Shown: one piece after another, positions 26,899 through 36,346 of the stretch
How positions within the stretch are numbered: position 1 is the first letter of the stretch
Layout: each line of letters opens with the position of its first letter
The notes under the pieces: model-generated
Databases searched by the model: none
Told to the model about the DNA's origin: nothing
Seen by the model: the letters and a program-made list of their open reading frames with translations, nothing else
Made by a program: the position numbers and the translations under genes
Source of the DNA: Clostridium_AD sp937920395
Lineage (GTDB): Bacteria > Bacillota > Clostridia > Clostridiales > Clostridiaceae
Length of the DNA stretch: 64,000 nucleotides
Direction of reading: 5' to 3'
Assembly (NCBI GenBank): GCA_052274345.1
Contig: DAVZGP010000003.1
Coordinates: 76,162-140,161, forward strand

Positions 26899-29800
26899 GT
26901 GAATAATAGCATTGGTTATCCTGAAAAGCAGGGGTTATATGATCCTGCTAATGAAAAAGATAATTGTGGCGTTGGCTTTGTAGTGAATGTCAGAGGCGAA
27001 AAAACCAACGGTATTATAAAAAAAGGGCTAAAGGTTCTTGTGAATTTAACCCATAGAGGTGCAGTAGGTGCAGATCCTAAAACTGGGGATGGTGCAGGTA
27101 TACTCGTTCAAATTCCAGATGAATTTTTTAGAATTAGTTGTGACAATTTAGGACTTGAATTACCTAGAATCGGGAAATACGCTGTAGGAATGACTTTTTT
27201 ACCAAAAGAACCGGCGTTAAGATTTCAATGTGAAGGAATATTCGAGAGAATTGCAGAAGAAGAAGGACAAAAAATAATAGGCTGGAGATCTGTCCCAGTT
27301 GATAGCAGAAACATTGGTGACACAGCAAAAGGAACCGAACCTATTATAAGACAAATATTTATAGGGTCGACTTTTAGAGATGAATCACTTTCAGAAGATG
27401 AACTGCAAGAAGAATTTGAAAGAAGACTTTATATTATAAGAAAAAGAGCTGAAAGTGAAGTAATTAAATTAGTTAATAGAAATACAGAATATTTCTATAT
27501 CTGTAGTCTTTCTAGCAGAACAATTGTTTACAAAGGACTTTTACTTGCTGACCAAATAAAGGGTTTTTACATTGATTTACAAGACATAAATTTTAAAAGT
27601 GCTCTTTGTCTTGTTCATCAAAGATATAGTACAAACACCTTTCCAACGTGGGATTTAGCTCAACCTTTTAGATATTTGGCTCATAATGGAGAAATAAACA
27701 CTATTCGTGGGAATCGAAACTGGATGAATGCACGAGAAGGAATAATAAAATCTAAGGTGTACGGAGAAAATCTTAAGAAGTTATTCCCAATTATTAGTCC
27801 TAATGGTAGTGACTCAGCTTCGTTAGATAACATGTTAGAACTATTAAAAATGGATGGAAGATCTCTACCTCATAGTTTAATGATGTTGATTCCTGAAGTT
27901 TGGACTACAAACGATGATATGAAAGATTATAAAAAATCATTTTACGAATATCATGGATCTCTCATTGAACCTTGGGATGGACCAGCCGTTGTTGCATTTA
28001 CAGATGGAATTCGAATAGGTGCAACCCTTGATAGAAATGGACTTAGACCTGCAAGATATGTAATAACAAAGGATGGTTTTGCTGTTCTTGCATCTGAAGC
28101 TGGAGTACTTAAATTTAAACCAGAAGATATCAAAAAAAAGGGCAAACTTCAACCGGGAAAGATGTTCCTAATTGATACTAATGAAGGACGAATAATTACA
28201 GACGACGAAATAAAAAAAACAGTTTGTACAAATAAGCCATATGGTGAGATGGTTTTAAAAAACAAACTATATCTAGAAGATTTTGAAGGTGTAGTTGATG
28301 AAATTATAATAGATAAAGATATTTTAAAAGAGAAACAGCAAGCATTTGGTTATACTCTAGAAGATTTAAAACTTATTTTGTCTCCAATGGCAAAAGACGG
28401 GAAGGAACCTATCGGTTCTATGGGAAACGATACTCCACTGGCTGTTTTATCTAACAAACCACAACTTTTATTTGCTTATTTTAAGCAACTTTTTGCACAA
28501 GTTACCAATCCTCCAATTGATTCAATTAGAGAAAAAATGGTAATGTCTTTAATGAACTATGTTGGCTCTCAGTATAATGTTTTAAATCAGGATTCTAATA
28601 ACAATCCATTTATTGAAATAAGTAGACCCCTTTTAACTAATTTGGAAATGGCTAAAATTAAGAATTTAAAAGATAATGCTTTTAAAACAACAACAATTCC
28701 TATAACTTTTAAGGCAGATACTGGCATTGAAGGTTTTAAAATGGCACTTGATAAAATTTGTGAAAGAGCATCTGCAAGAATTAAAGAAGGATATAACATT
28801 ATCGTTCTTAGTGATAGATTAGTAGATTCTTACGATGCTGCCATCCCAAGTTTACTTGCATTATCTGCTGTACAACAACATTTAACAAGGGAAAAAACCA
28901 GAACCTTTGTTTCTTTAATAGTTGAAACAGGAGAAGCAAGAGAAACTATGCATTTTGCATTACTAATTGGTTATGGTGCAACTGGTGTTAACCCATACCT
29001 TGCATTTAAATCAATTGATAATATTATAAATGAGGGTGACATAGAAAATATTTCAATAGAAAAAGCCCATGAGAACTATATACATGCTATATCACAAGGT
29101 CTTTTAAAGATACTATCAAAGATGGGAATATCAACTATTCAAAGTTATCATGGAGCACAAATTTTTGATGCAGTTGGCTTAAACTCTAAGTTTCTACAAA
29201 AATACTTTGGAGGAACACCCTCTAGAATAGGTGGAATCGGTATTGAAACTGTGGCAAAAGAAGTATTAATAAGACATAAAAATGCCTTTAACAAGTTAAG
29301 GAAACCCATAGCTGAACTAGATGTGGGTGGATTATATTCTTGGAGAAAAGAAGGGGAATATCACTTATTTAACCCTGATACAATATATAAACTTCAAGTA
29401 GCTGCAAGAACTAATGATTATAAATTATATAAGGAATACTCAAAGAACATAAATGATCAGGACAAACATTTATGCACAATTAGAGGATTATTTGAACTTA
29501 ATTATGGGAATGAAATTCCAATAGAACAGGTAGAACCTATTAGTGAAATAGTTAAGCGTTTCTGCTCAGGTGCAATGTCATTTGGATCTATTAGTAAGGA
29601 AGCTCATGAAACTATGGCTATAGCTATGAATAGACTTGGTGGCAAAAGCAACACTGGCGAAGGTGGAGAAGATCCTGAAAGATTCAAGGTTGATCAGAAT
29701 GGAGATTTAAGACGAAGTGCAATTAAACAAATAGCTTCCGCTAGATTTGGGGTTACAACTGAATACCTCGTTAATGCAGATGAATTACAAATTAAGATAG

Positions 29801-31419
29801 CTCAAGGAGCAAAGCCTGGTGAAGGTGGTCAACTACCTGGTAAAAAAGTTGATGTTAATATCGCAAGGCTTAGGCATTCAACACCTGGAATTGATTTAAT
29901 ATCACCTCCACCTCATCATGATATATACTCAATTGAAGATTTAGCTCAGCTTATTTATGATTTAAAGAGTGTAAATCCTCATGCACGAATAAGTACAAAG
30001 TTAGTTTCTGAATTAGGTGTTGGAACAATAGCTGCTGGAGTTGTTAAAGCACATTCAGATGCTATAGTTATAAGTGGTCATGATGGTGGAACCGGCGCTT
30101 CTCCCCTATCATCTATTAAACATGCAGGACTTCCTTGGGAGCTTGGACTTGCTGAGACTCAACAAGTACTTTTATTAAATAATTTAAGAAGCAGAGTAAC
30201 AGTTCAAACTGATGGTCAGCTTAAAACTGGTCGTGATGTTGTTATCGCTGCACTTCTTGGAGCAGAAGAATTTGGATTTGCAACTACAGCGCTTGTAGTA
30301 CTCGGTTGTACTATGCTAAGAAATTGTCACTTAAACACTTGTGATATGGGTATAGCTACTCAAGACCCAAAGCTTCGTAAGAATTTCAAGGGCAAACCTG
30401 AATATGTTGTAAACTTCTTTACCTTTATTGCAATGGAAATAAGGGAATATATGGCAAAAATTGGATTTAGGACTATGAATGAAATGGTAGGTAGAGTGGA
30501 TAAAATTAGTCCTAAAAAAGCTATCACTCATTGGAAAGCAAAAAATCTAGATTTATCAAATATTTTATATAAACCTGATATGCCAAAAAGAATTAAACGT
30601 TACTGTGTAATTGCGCAGAATCATGGTTTAGACAATTCTTTAGATTATAAACTTATTGAAATGGCAAAAGAATCTTTAGAAAATGGAAGAAAAAGCACCT
30701 TTAACTTAGAAATTGAAAATGTTAATCGTTCTGTTGGTGCAATGTTAAGTGGAAGAATTGCTATGAAATATGGTGCTGCTGGGCTTCCAGATGACACAAT
30801 AACATTAAATTTTGTTGGAGCTGCCGGTCAAAGTTTCGGAGCATTTGGTGCTAATGGGTTAACATTAAAATTAGTGGGAGATGCAAATGATTATGTTGGA
30901 AAAGGATTATCTGGTGCTAAAATTATAGTAAAGACACCAGAAAATTGTACCTTTATTCAAGATGAAAACTTCATTGCTGGTAACACTATTCTTTACGGAG
31001 CAACTTCTGGTAAATTATTTATAAACGGACTTGTAGGTGAACGTTTTGCAGTAAGAAATTCAGGAGCTGAGGCTGTAGCCGAAGGAATTGGAGATCACGG
31101 TTGTGAATATATGACTGGTGGAGTTGTAGTTATTATTGGAATAACAGGCAGAAACTTTGGAGCTGGAATGAGCGGCGGTATTGCATATGTTATAGATGAG
31201 AATGAAACTTTTAAATCAAAATGTAATATGGAAATGATTGAAGTTGAATCAATAATCTCAAAATCAGATCTAGATCAGCTTTATTCAATAATAAAAGAAC
31301 ATTTCGATGCTACTAACAGTAACAAGGCTAATATAATTTTAAATAATTGGAATGAATATAAATTAAAGTTTAAGAAAGTAATTCCAACCGCTTATAAAGC
31401 AATATTAGAAGGTAAATAG
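26899..31419 (+). CDS. gltB: Glutamate synthase large subunit
   Basis: 1506 residues, full length. A 22-residue propeptide precedes Cys23 (DNCGVGFV), the nucleophile of the class II glutamine amidotransferase domain. The FMN/synthase domain holds AMSFGSISKEAHETMA near 893 and GEGGEDPERF, the 3Fe-4S cysteines are in CTMLRNCHLNTCDMGIATQ near 1137, and the C-terminal GXGXG beta-helix region has GAAGQSFGAFG. It makes glutamate from glutamine and 2-oxoglutarate with GltD. The start is GTG with AGGGGG 7 bases upstream. Confidence 0.97.
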   Translation: MNNSIGYPEKQGLYDPANEKDNCGVGFVVNVRGEKTNGIIKKGLKVLVNLTHRGAVGADPKTGDGAGILVQIPDEFFRISCDNLGLELPRIGKYAVGMTFLPKEPALRFQCEGIFERIAEEEGQKIIGWRSVPVDSRNIGDTAKGTEPIIRQIFIGSTFRDESLSEDELQEEFERRLYIIRKRAESEVIKLVNRNTEYFYICSLSSRTIVYKGLLLADQIKGFYIDLQDINFKSALCLVHQRYSTNTFPTWDLAQPFRYLAHNGEINTIRGNRNWMNAREGIIKSKVYGENLKKLFPIISPNGSDSASLDNMLELLKMDGRSLPHSLMMLIPEVWTTNDDMKDYKKSFYEYHGSLIEPWDGPAVVAFTDGIRIGATLDRNGLRPARYVITKDGFAVLASEAGVLKFKPEDIKKKGKLQPGKMFLIDTNEGRIITDDEIKKTVCTNKPYGEMVLKNKLYLEDFEGVVDEIIIDKDILKEKQQAFGYTLEDLKLILSPMAKDGKEPIGSMGNDTPLAVLSNKPQLLFAYFKQLFAQVTNPPIDSIREKMVMSLMNYVGSQYNVLNQDSNNNPFIEISRPLLTNLEMAKIKNLKDNAFKTTTIPITFKADTGIEGFKMALDKICERASARIKEGYNIIVLSDRLVDSYDAAIPSLLALSAVQQHLTREKTRTFVSLIVETGEARETMHFALLIGYGATGVNPYLAFKSIDNIINEGDIENISIEKAHENYIHAISQGLLKILSKMGISTIQSYHGAQIFDAVGLNSKFLQKYFGGTPSRIGGIGIETVAKEVLIRHKNAFNKLRKPIAELDVGGLYSWRKEGEYHLFNPDTIYKLQVAARTNDYKLYKEYSKNINDQDKHLCTIRGLFELNYGNEIPIEQVEPISEIVKRFCSGAMSFGSISKEAHETMAIAMNRLGGKSNTGEGGEDPERFKVDQNGDLRRSAIKQIASARFGVTTEYLVNADELQIKIAQGAKPGEGGQLPGKKVDVNIARLRHSTPGIDLISPPPHHDIYSIEDLAQLIYDLKSVNPHARISTKLVSELGVGTIAAGVVKAHSDAIVISGHDGGTGASPLSSIKHAGLPWELGLAETQQVLLLNNLRSRVTVQTDGQLKTGRDVVIAALLGAEEFGFATTALVVLGCTMLRNCHLNTCDMGIATQDPKLRKNFKGKPEYVVNFFTFIAMEIREYMAKIGFRTMNEMVGRVDKISPKKAITHWKAKNLDLSNILYKPDMPKRIKRYCVIAQNHGLDNSLDYKLIEMAKESLENGRKSTFNLEIENVNRSVGAMLSGRIAMKYGAAGLPDDTITLNFVGAAGQSFGAFGANGLTLKLVGDANDYVGKGLSGAKIIVKTPENCTFIQDENFIAGNTILYGATSGKLFINGLVGERFAVRNSGAEAVAEGIGDHGCEYMTGGVVVIIGITGRNFGAGMSGGIAYVIDENETFKSKCNMEMIEVESIISKSDLDQLYSIIKEHFDATNSNKANIILNNWNEYKLKFKKVIPTAYKAILEGK

Positions 31420-31427
31420 AAGATATA

Positions 31428-31456
31428 GAACTGTTCCTCTTTACTTAGAACAGTTC
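31428..31456 (+). other. Intercistronic hairpin between gltB and gltD
   Basis: Perfect 9-bp arms GAACTGTTC (31428-31436) and GAACAGTTC (31448-31456), followed by a short T-rich run. It may be a leaky terminator or mRNA-processing stem setting the GltB:GltD ratio. Confidence 0.5.
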
Positions 31457-31484
31457 ATACTTTTCAATTTTGGAGGTGTTAAAT

Positions 31485-32918
31485 TTGGGAAAATTGCAAG
31501 GTTTCAGAGAATTCAAAAGAGAAACTGCAAAAAAACGCCCTGTTAAAGATAGAATTAAGGACTCTAAAGAATTATTCATTAAATTCCCAGTTGATAAATT
31601 ACGTCAACAAGGTGCAAGGTGCATGGAGTGTGGCGTCCCCTTTTGTAACTGGGGCTGTCCTCTTGGAAACTTAATTCCAGATTGGAATGACATGGTATAT
31701 AAAAAGAAATGGGAAAAAGCATATGATAGACTAACGCTTACAAATAATTTTCCAGAATTCACAGGCAGAATTTGCCCTGCTCCTTGTGAAGGTTCATGCA
31801 CATTAGGTGTTAATAGAGATCCTATCGCAATAAAGGAAATTGAATTAAATATTATTGAAAAAGCATTTGAAGAAGGATGGACAAACCCACTCGAACCGAG
31901 GGTAAGAACTGGTAAAAAAGTTGCTATAATTGGTTCTGGTCCATCAGGTCTTGCCGCAGCTGCCGAACTTAATTCAGTAGGACATGATGTAACTGTATTT
32001 GAGAGGGACGACGAAATAGGTGGGCTTTTGCGTTATGGTATACCAGATTTCAAATTAGATAAAAGTATAGTCGAGAGACGTGTTAATTTTATGAAGGAAG
32101 AAGGCGTTAATTTTAAAACTAACGTAAATGTTGGCGTAGATTATTCTGCAAAAGATCTTTTAGCGCAGTTTGATGCTGTGGCTTTAACCGGTGGAAGTAC
32201 AATCCCTCGTGATTTGAAGGTCGAAGGACGTAATCTTAAAGGTGTACACTTTGCTATGGATTATCTGAAACAACAAAATAAAAGAGTTTCGGGCAAAGAA
32301 CTAGAAACTACCGAAATAAATGCTAAAGACAAAGTAGTACTAGTACTAGGTGGTGGGGATACAGGTTCTGATTGCATAGGCACAGCTATTAGGCAAGGTG
32401 CTAAGAGTGTATACCAGTATGAAATTATGCCAAAACCTCCTATTGATCGTGATGATTCAATGCCATGGCCAACATATCCTAGAACATTAAAAACTACAAC
32501 TTCTCATGAAGAAGGTTGTAATCGTGATTGGAATGTTACTACAAGAAAATTTACTGGTGAAGGTGGCATTGTCAATACACTTCATGCTTCTAGAGTGGAA
32601 TGGACACATACTGAAAAAGGGATGCAAATGATTGAAATACCAGGATCAGAATTTGAGCTAAAAGTTGACCTAGTTATTTTAGCTATGGGTTTTTTACATC
32701 CACAACATGAAGGCTTGCTTACTGATCTAGGTTTAGATTTTGATATCCGTGGCAATGTAATTGTAGATGATGATTATATGACTAAAACTAAAGGTGTTTT
32801 TGCTGCTGGCGACATGAAAAAAGGTCAATCATTAGTTGTTTGGGCAATATATGAGGGTCGTTTAGTTACTAAAAATATTGATGAATACTTAATGGGAGAA
32901 ACTTCATTAAGAGGATAA
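31485..32918 (+). CDS. gltD: Glutamate synthase small subunit
   Basis: 477 residues from a TTG at 31485; GGAGGTG lies 6 bases upstream, and the product then begins MGKLQGFREFKRE as the family does. An in-frame TTG at 31470 overlaps the ribosome site and is unlikely. N-terminal [4Fe-4S] ligands are in CMECGVPFCNWGCPLGN and CPAPCEGSCTLG; FAD binding is VAIIGSGPSGLAAA near 147 and NADPH binding VVLVLGGGDTGSDC near 285. It delivers electrons from NADPH to GltB. Confidence 0.96.
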   Translation: MGKLQGFREFKRETAKKRPVKDRIKDSKELFIKFPVDKLRQQGARCMECGVPFCNWGCPLGNLIPDWNDMVYKKKWEKAYDRLTLTNNFPEFTGRICPAPCEGSCTLGVNRDPIAIKEIELNIIEKAFEEGWTNPLEPRVRTGKKVAIIGSGPSGLAAAAELNSVGHDVTVFERDDEIGGLLRYGIPDFKLDKSIVERRVNFMKEEGVNFKTNVNVGVDYSAKDLLAQFDAVALTGGSTIPRDLKVEGRNLKGVHFAMDYLKQQNKRVSGKELETTEINAKDKVVLVLGGGDTGSDCIGTAIRQGAKSVYQYEIMPKPPIDRDDSMPWPTYPRTLKTTTSHEEGCNRDWNVTTRKFTGEGGIVNTLHASRVEWTHTEKGMQMIEIPGSEFELKVDLVILAMGFLHPQHEGLLTDLGLDFDIRGNVIVDDDYMTKTKGVFAAGDMKKGQSLVVWAIYEGRLVTKNIDEYLMGETSLRG

Positions 32919-32930
32919 AAAACAACTAAG

Positions 32931-33189
32931 AGTGCGTGGACTATGAAATTTCTCCTGCGTGACTACAAATAAGAGCTTGAAACGTGAAAATCCATCAATT
33001 AATTCTAATCTTTTGCCAATATAAATTTCTCTAGCACTCACATTCGGCTTACAGCCGGTTCGCTAGCCTTCCTTACAGAAGGCTCACGTGAGTTTTATAT
33101 TGGCAAAAGAAGAATTACTAAATGGATTTTCAATGTTTCTGCTCTTCTTATTTGGAGTCACTTCCGGAGAAACTTCCTAGGACTGCACT
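32931..33189. repeat. 259-bp imperfect inverted repeat with nested hairpins
   Basis: The whole space between convergent gltD and glgB is one folded element. Arms of about 100 bp run from AGTGC at 32931 and inward from GCACT at 33189, with long identical blocks such as TGAAAATCCAT and CTTTTGCCAATATAAA. The centre holds ACTCAC/GTGAGT and two small perfect hairpins, CGGCT-TAC-AGCCG (33045-33057) and AGCCTTC-CTTACA-GAAGGCT (33065-33084). There is no open frame. It could be a MITE-like repeat, a structured RNA or a bidirectional terminator. Confidence 0.75.
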
Positions 33190-33196
33190 ATTATTT

Positions 33197-35215
33197 TCAC
33201 ACTTTCTTTAATACTAGCACTGTTCTGCTTGGTATATTTATTATAATTCCATTATTACCAATTTTTTCTTGCAACGCATTGGAGTGATAAATATAATTAG
33301 TATTAATCCTTTTCTGTCCACCAAACATAACTTCATCGCTATTAAAAACAACCTTATAATCACCATTTTCAGAAGTCGGAAGCTCATACCTTGGGAAAGA
33401 ACAAGACGGATTAAAATTAAATAGAAATATGAGTCCTGCCTTTCTGAAAGCAAGCAGTTTAAGTTTCTCATCAGTCCAAAGATTTTGTAGATCAGTGGCA
33501 CTTAAAACATTATAATGTTTTATAAATTTTATCATATCTCTATCAAAATTAGATAAATACTCATACTTAAGATCCTTGTTTTCCATCAGACTCCATTGCC
33601 TTCTTGCATATTTATAGCTCCAATTATTGCCTTCTCTTGGGAAATCAATCCATTCCGGATGACCAAACTCATTGCCCATAAAATTCAAATATCCTTCTCC
33701 ACCTAAAGTTATAGTGAAAAATTTAATAAGCTTATCCAGTTCCATTGCTCGATTTATTATTAAATTATCATCATCTTTGAGCATATGTGAATACATTTCC
33801 TTACCGGCGAGCCTAAACATTATTGTTTTATCACCTACAAGGGCCTGATCATGTGATTCAGAATAACCTATATTTTTCTCCATAGGCCTCCTACTAGTTA
33901 ATTCATGCCATAATTGATTCATACTCCATTTTTCATCAGGTAACTCTTTTAATATTTTCACCCAAAGATCAGGTACCCCCATAGATAAGCGATAATCAAA
34001 ACCTATACCACCAAAACTTACTGGTATACACATTCCAGGCATACCACTCATATCCTCAGCTATTGTTACTGCTGTAGGATTAATTTCACGAATTAGATCA
34101 TTTGCAAATTGAAGATAAGTAATTGCTTCTATATCAGTCTCCATACTAAAATATTTACTGTAGTCTGTAAATGCTACGCCTAATCCTTGGTGATGGTATA
34201 GCATCGATGACACACCATCAAATCTATAACCATCAAAATGGTATTCAGTAAGCCAAAACTTAATATTAGATAAAAGAAAATGAATAACCTCCGGTTTTCC
34301 ATAATTAAATAGTTTTGTACCCCAAGCTGGATGATTTCCTTTAATACCAGCATGGAAAAATTGATAATCAGTTCCGTCGAACTCATTAATACCCTCAGCT
34401 ATATTCTTAATTGAATGAGAATGTACTAAATCAAGTAAAACTGCAATTCCCATTTTATGAGCCGTATTAATCAAGGTTTTTAAATCCTCTGGAGTACCAA
34501 ACCATGAAGAAACTGCATAAAAATTAGATACTTGATAACCGAATGAAGCATAATAAGGATGTTGCATAATTGCCATAAGTTGCAATGTATTATAACCCTC
34601 AGCCTTTATCCTTGGAAGCATATTTTCTGTAAACTCATTAAAAGTACCAATGCCCTCTTTTTCCTGTGCCATCCCAACATGAGCCTCATATATAAATAAT
34701 GATTTCTCACTTTTAATATGGAAATCGCTATCCTGCCAAATGAAATCATTATCGGGCTGCCAAATTTGGCCTACAAAATCATGAGTAATAGGGTCTTGAA
34801 CTGTCCGCTTAATATAAAGTGGAATTCTATCTCTTGATTTCCCATTAGCCTCTACTCTTACCTTAACAAAAGACATATGTTTAAGAGCTCGCGATCCTTT
34901 CAAGAAAATTTCCCAATTTCCATTTTCTTTTTTTTGCATTGGATGTGTGTGTGGATCCCAATAATTAAAGTCACCAATCAAATAAAGAGCATCAGCATTA
35001 GGCGCCCATTCTCTATAAATCCATCCATCCTTCATTAAATGAAAGCCATAATATAATTCACCATTTGCAAAAGAATTAAAACTTTGTTTATACCCTAGCA
35101 ATTTTTTCTTAGAAGATGAATATGCGTTCATTCTAAGTTTAATATCGCTTTCATACGGTTTAAGGTATGGATCGATATCCATTATTTTAATGTGTTCATT
35201 TTTGTTATCCTCCAT
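33197..35215 (-). CDS. glgB: 1,4-alpha-glucan branching enzyme (GH13_8-like)
   Basis: 672 residues. An N-terminal CBM48-like region (YREWAPNADALYLIGDFNYW near 68) precedes a GH13 barrel with the nucleophile Asp in DGYRFDGVSSMLYHH near 328, the general acid in TIAEDMSG near 383 and the third Asp region GYSESHDQALVGDKT near 448. The FMGNEFGHPEWIDFPREGNN block and overall pattern resemble the eukaryote-like branching-enzyme subfamily rather than E. coli GlgB. It creates alpha-1,6 branches in glycogen. No other glycogen gene is nearby. The ribosome site AGGAAGTGA lies 7 bases from the ATG. Confidence 0.93.
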   Translation of the reverse strand: MEDNKNEHIKIMDIDPYLKPYESDIKLRMNAYSSSKKKLLGYKQSFNSFANGELYYGFHLMKDGWIYREWAPNADALYLIGDFNYWDPHTHPMQKKENGNWEIFLKGSRALKHMSFVKVRVEANGKSRDRIPLYIKRTVQDPITHDFVGQIWQPDNDFIWQDSDFHIKSEKSLFIYEAHVGMAQEKEGIGTFNEFTENMLPRIKAEGYNTLQLMAIMQHPYYASFGYQVSNFYAVSSWFGTPEDLKTLINTAHKMGIAVLLDLVHSHSIKNIAEGINEFDGTDYQFFHAGIKGNHPAWGTKLFNYGKPEVIHFLLSNIKFWLTEYHFDGYRFDGVSSMLYHHQGLGVAFTDYSKYFSMETDIEAITYLQFANDLIREINPTAVTIAEDMSGMPGMCIPVSFGGIGFDYRLSMGVPDLWVKILKELPDEKWSMNQLWHELTSRRPMEKNIGYSESHDQALVGDKTIMFRLAGKEMYSHMLKDDDNLIINRAMELDKLIKFFTITLGGEGYLNFMGNEFGHPEWIDFPREGNNWSYKYARRQWSLMENKDLKYEYLSNFDRDMIKFIKHYNVLSATDLQNLWTDEKLKLLAFRKAGLIFLFNFNPSCSFPRYELPTSENGDYKVVFNSDEVMFGGQKRINTNYIYHSNALQEKIGNNGIIINIPSRTVLVLKKV

Positions 35216-35338
35216 AAAAAAATCACTTCCTATTCATAGTTTTTTATATACAAAATATATTATACCTAATATATTAAATTCGACTAAATATTGTAAAATC
35301 CTTTGTTTTTTAAAAAATAAATAGGATAACTTAAAAAA

Positions 35339-35376
35339 AGCAGCATTACATGATATAACATCATGTAAGCTGCTAT
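35339..35376 (-). terminator. Terminator of the carrier-protein/sulfite-reductase operon
   Basis: Arms 35339-35354 and 35360-35374 (AGCAGC-A-TTACATGAT with its complement, one bulge), with seven T on the minus-strand 3' side. Confidence 0.85.
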
Positions 35377-35385
35377 TTATAACTA

Positions 35386-36330
35386 TTATTTAATGGAACT
35401 CATAGCTCCCTCAATATCACCTAATATGTCTTCAATATCTTCAATTCCAACAGAAAGTCTAAGCAAATCATCGTAAACTCCCATTTGCTCCTTTTCATCA
35501 AAAGTGTTACTGGCACATATTGTTGAAGCAGGATGAATAATTAATGTTTTAGTGTCTCCAATATTCGTAATGTTTAATATCATTTTCAAGTTATTAATAA
35601 ACTTAAAAGCATTCTCTTTACTTCCAAGTCTGAAAGTTAAAACCCCACTAGCTCCATTCTTATAATATTTTTGAGCAATATTATAATATTTAGAACTTGG
35701 AAGACTTGGATAATTTACTGATGTTACCTTACTATTACTACTTAAAAATTCAGCAACTGCTAATGTATTTGTGTTATGTTCTCTCATTCTAAGTGCTAAT
35801 GTTTCAATTCCAGTTAGATTTAAGAAAGCATTAAAGGGTGCAAGTGATGCTCCGATATCTTTTCCTACAGTATTCCTAAGTTTGGCAGTGTACGCCATTT
35901 TTCCGAATTTTTTATAGTATTCACTAAAATTCTTATACTTAATATCTTTATATTTACTGCTTCCTCCATCCACTATAATTCCACCAATAGAATTTGAGGT
36001 TCCATTTATATATTTAGAAGTTGAATGTATAACAATATCTGCCCCATATTCAATTGGTCTTATAATAAATGGGGTTGTTATCGTAGAATCTACAATAAAA
36101 ATAATATTATGTTTATTGCAAACCTTAGCTACTTCCTCTATATCGAGTACGTCAAGTTTTGGATTACCTAATGTTTCTCCAAATACTATCTTTGTATTCA
36201 GATTTATAACCTTTTCTAACTTTTCTGCCGCATTATGAGCAAACGCATTTGATAAATGCAAAGGTGTATTAGTTGCTCCTGTTTCATCTGTTTTTAGATT
36301 CCCATGTATCAATTTAGTGTTAAATTTCAT
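35386..36330 (-). pseudogene. metY: O-acetylhomoserine sulfhydrylase-like PLP protein with a large internal deletion
   Basis: The frame is open for 314 residues, against about 425 for MetY. The N-terminus (FNTKLIHGNLKTDETGATNT, then SNAFAHNAAEKLE at 27-39) jumps directly to KVINLNTKIVFGETLGNPKLD. Roughly 100 residues that in MetY carry the Tyr-x-Arg pair donated to the neighbouring PLP site and the Ser-Ser-Gly-Met phosphate-binding loop are missing. The PLP lysine (HSTSKYINGTSNS) and C-terminal domain remain. The reading frame is intact, so it may be a recent deletion, an assembly collapse or a repurposed protein. The start at 36330 follows AGAGGTG by 6 bases. It is the last gene of the operon. 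Confidence 0.8.
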
Positions 36331-36346
36331 ATTTACACCTCTGAGT

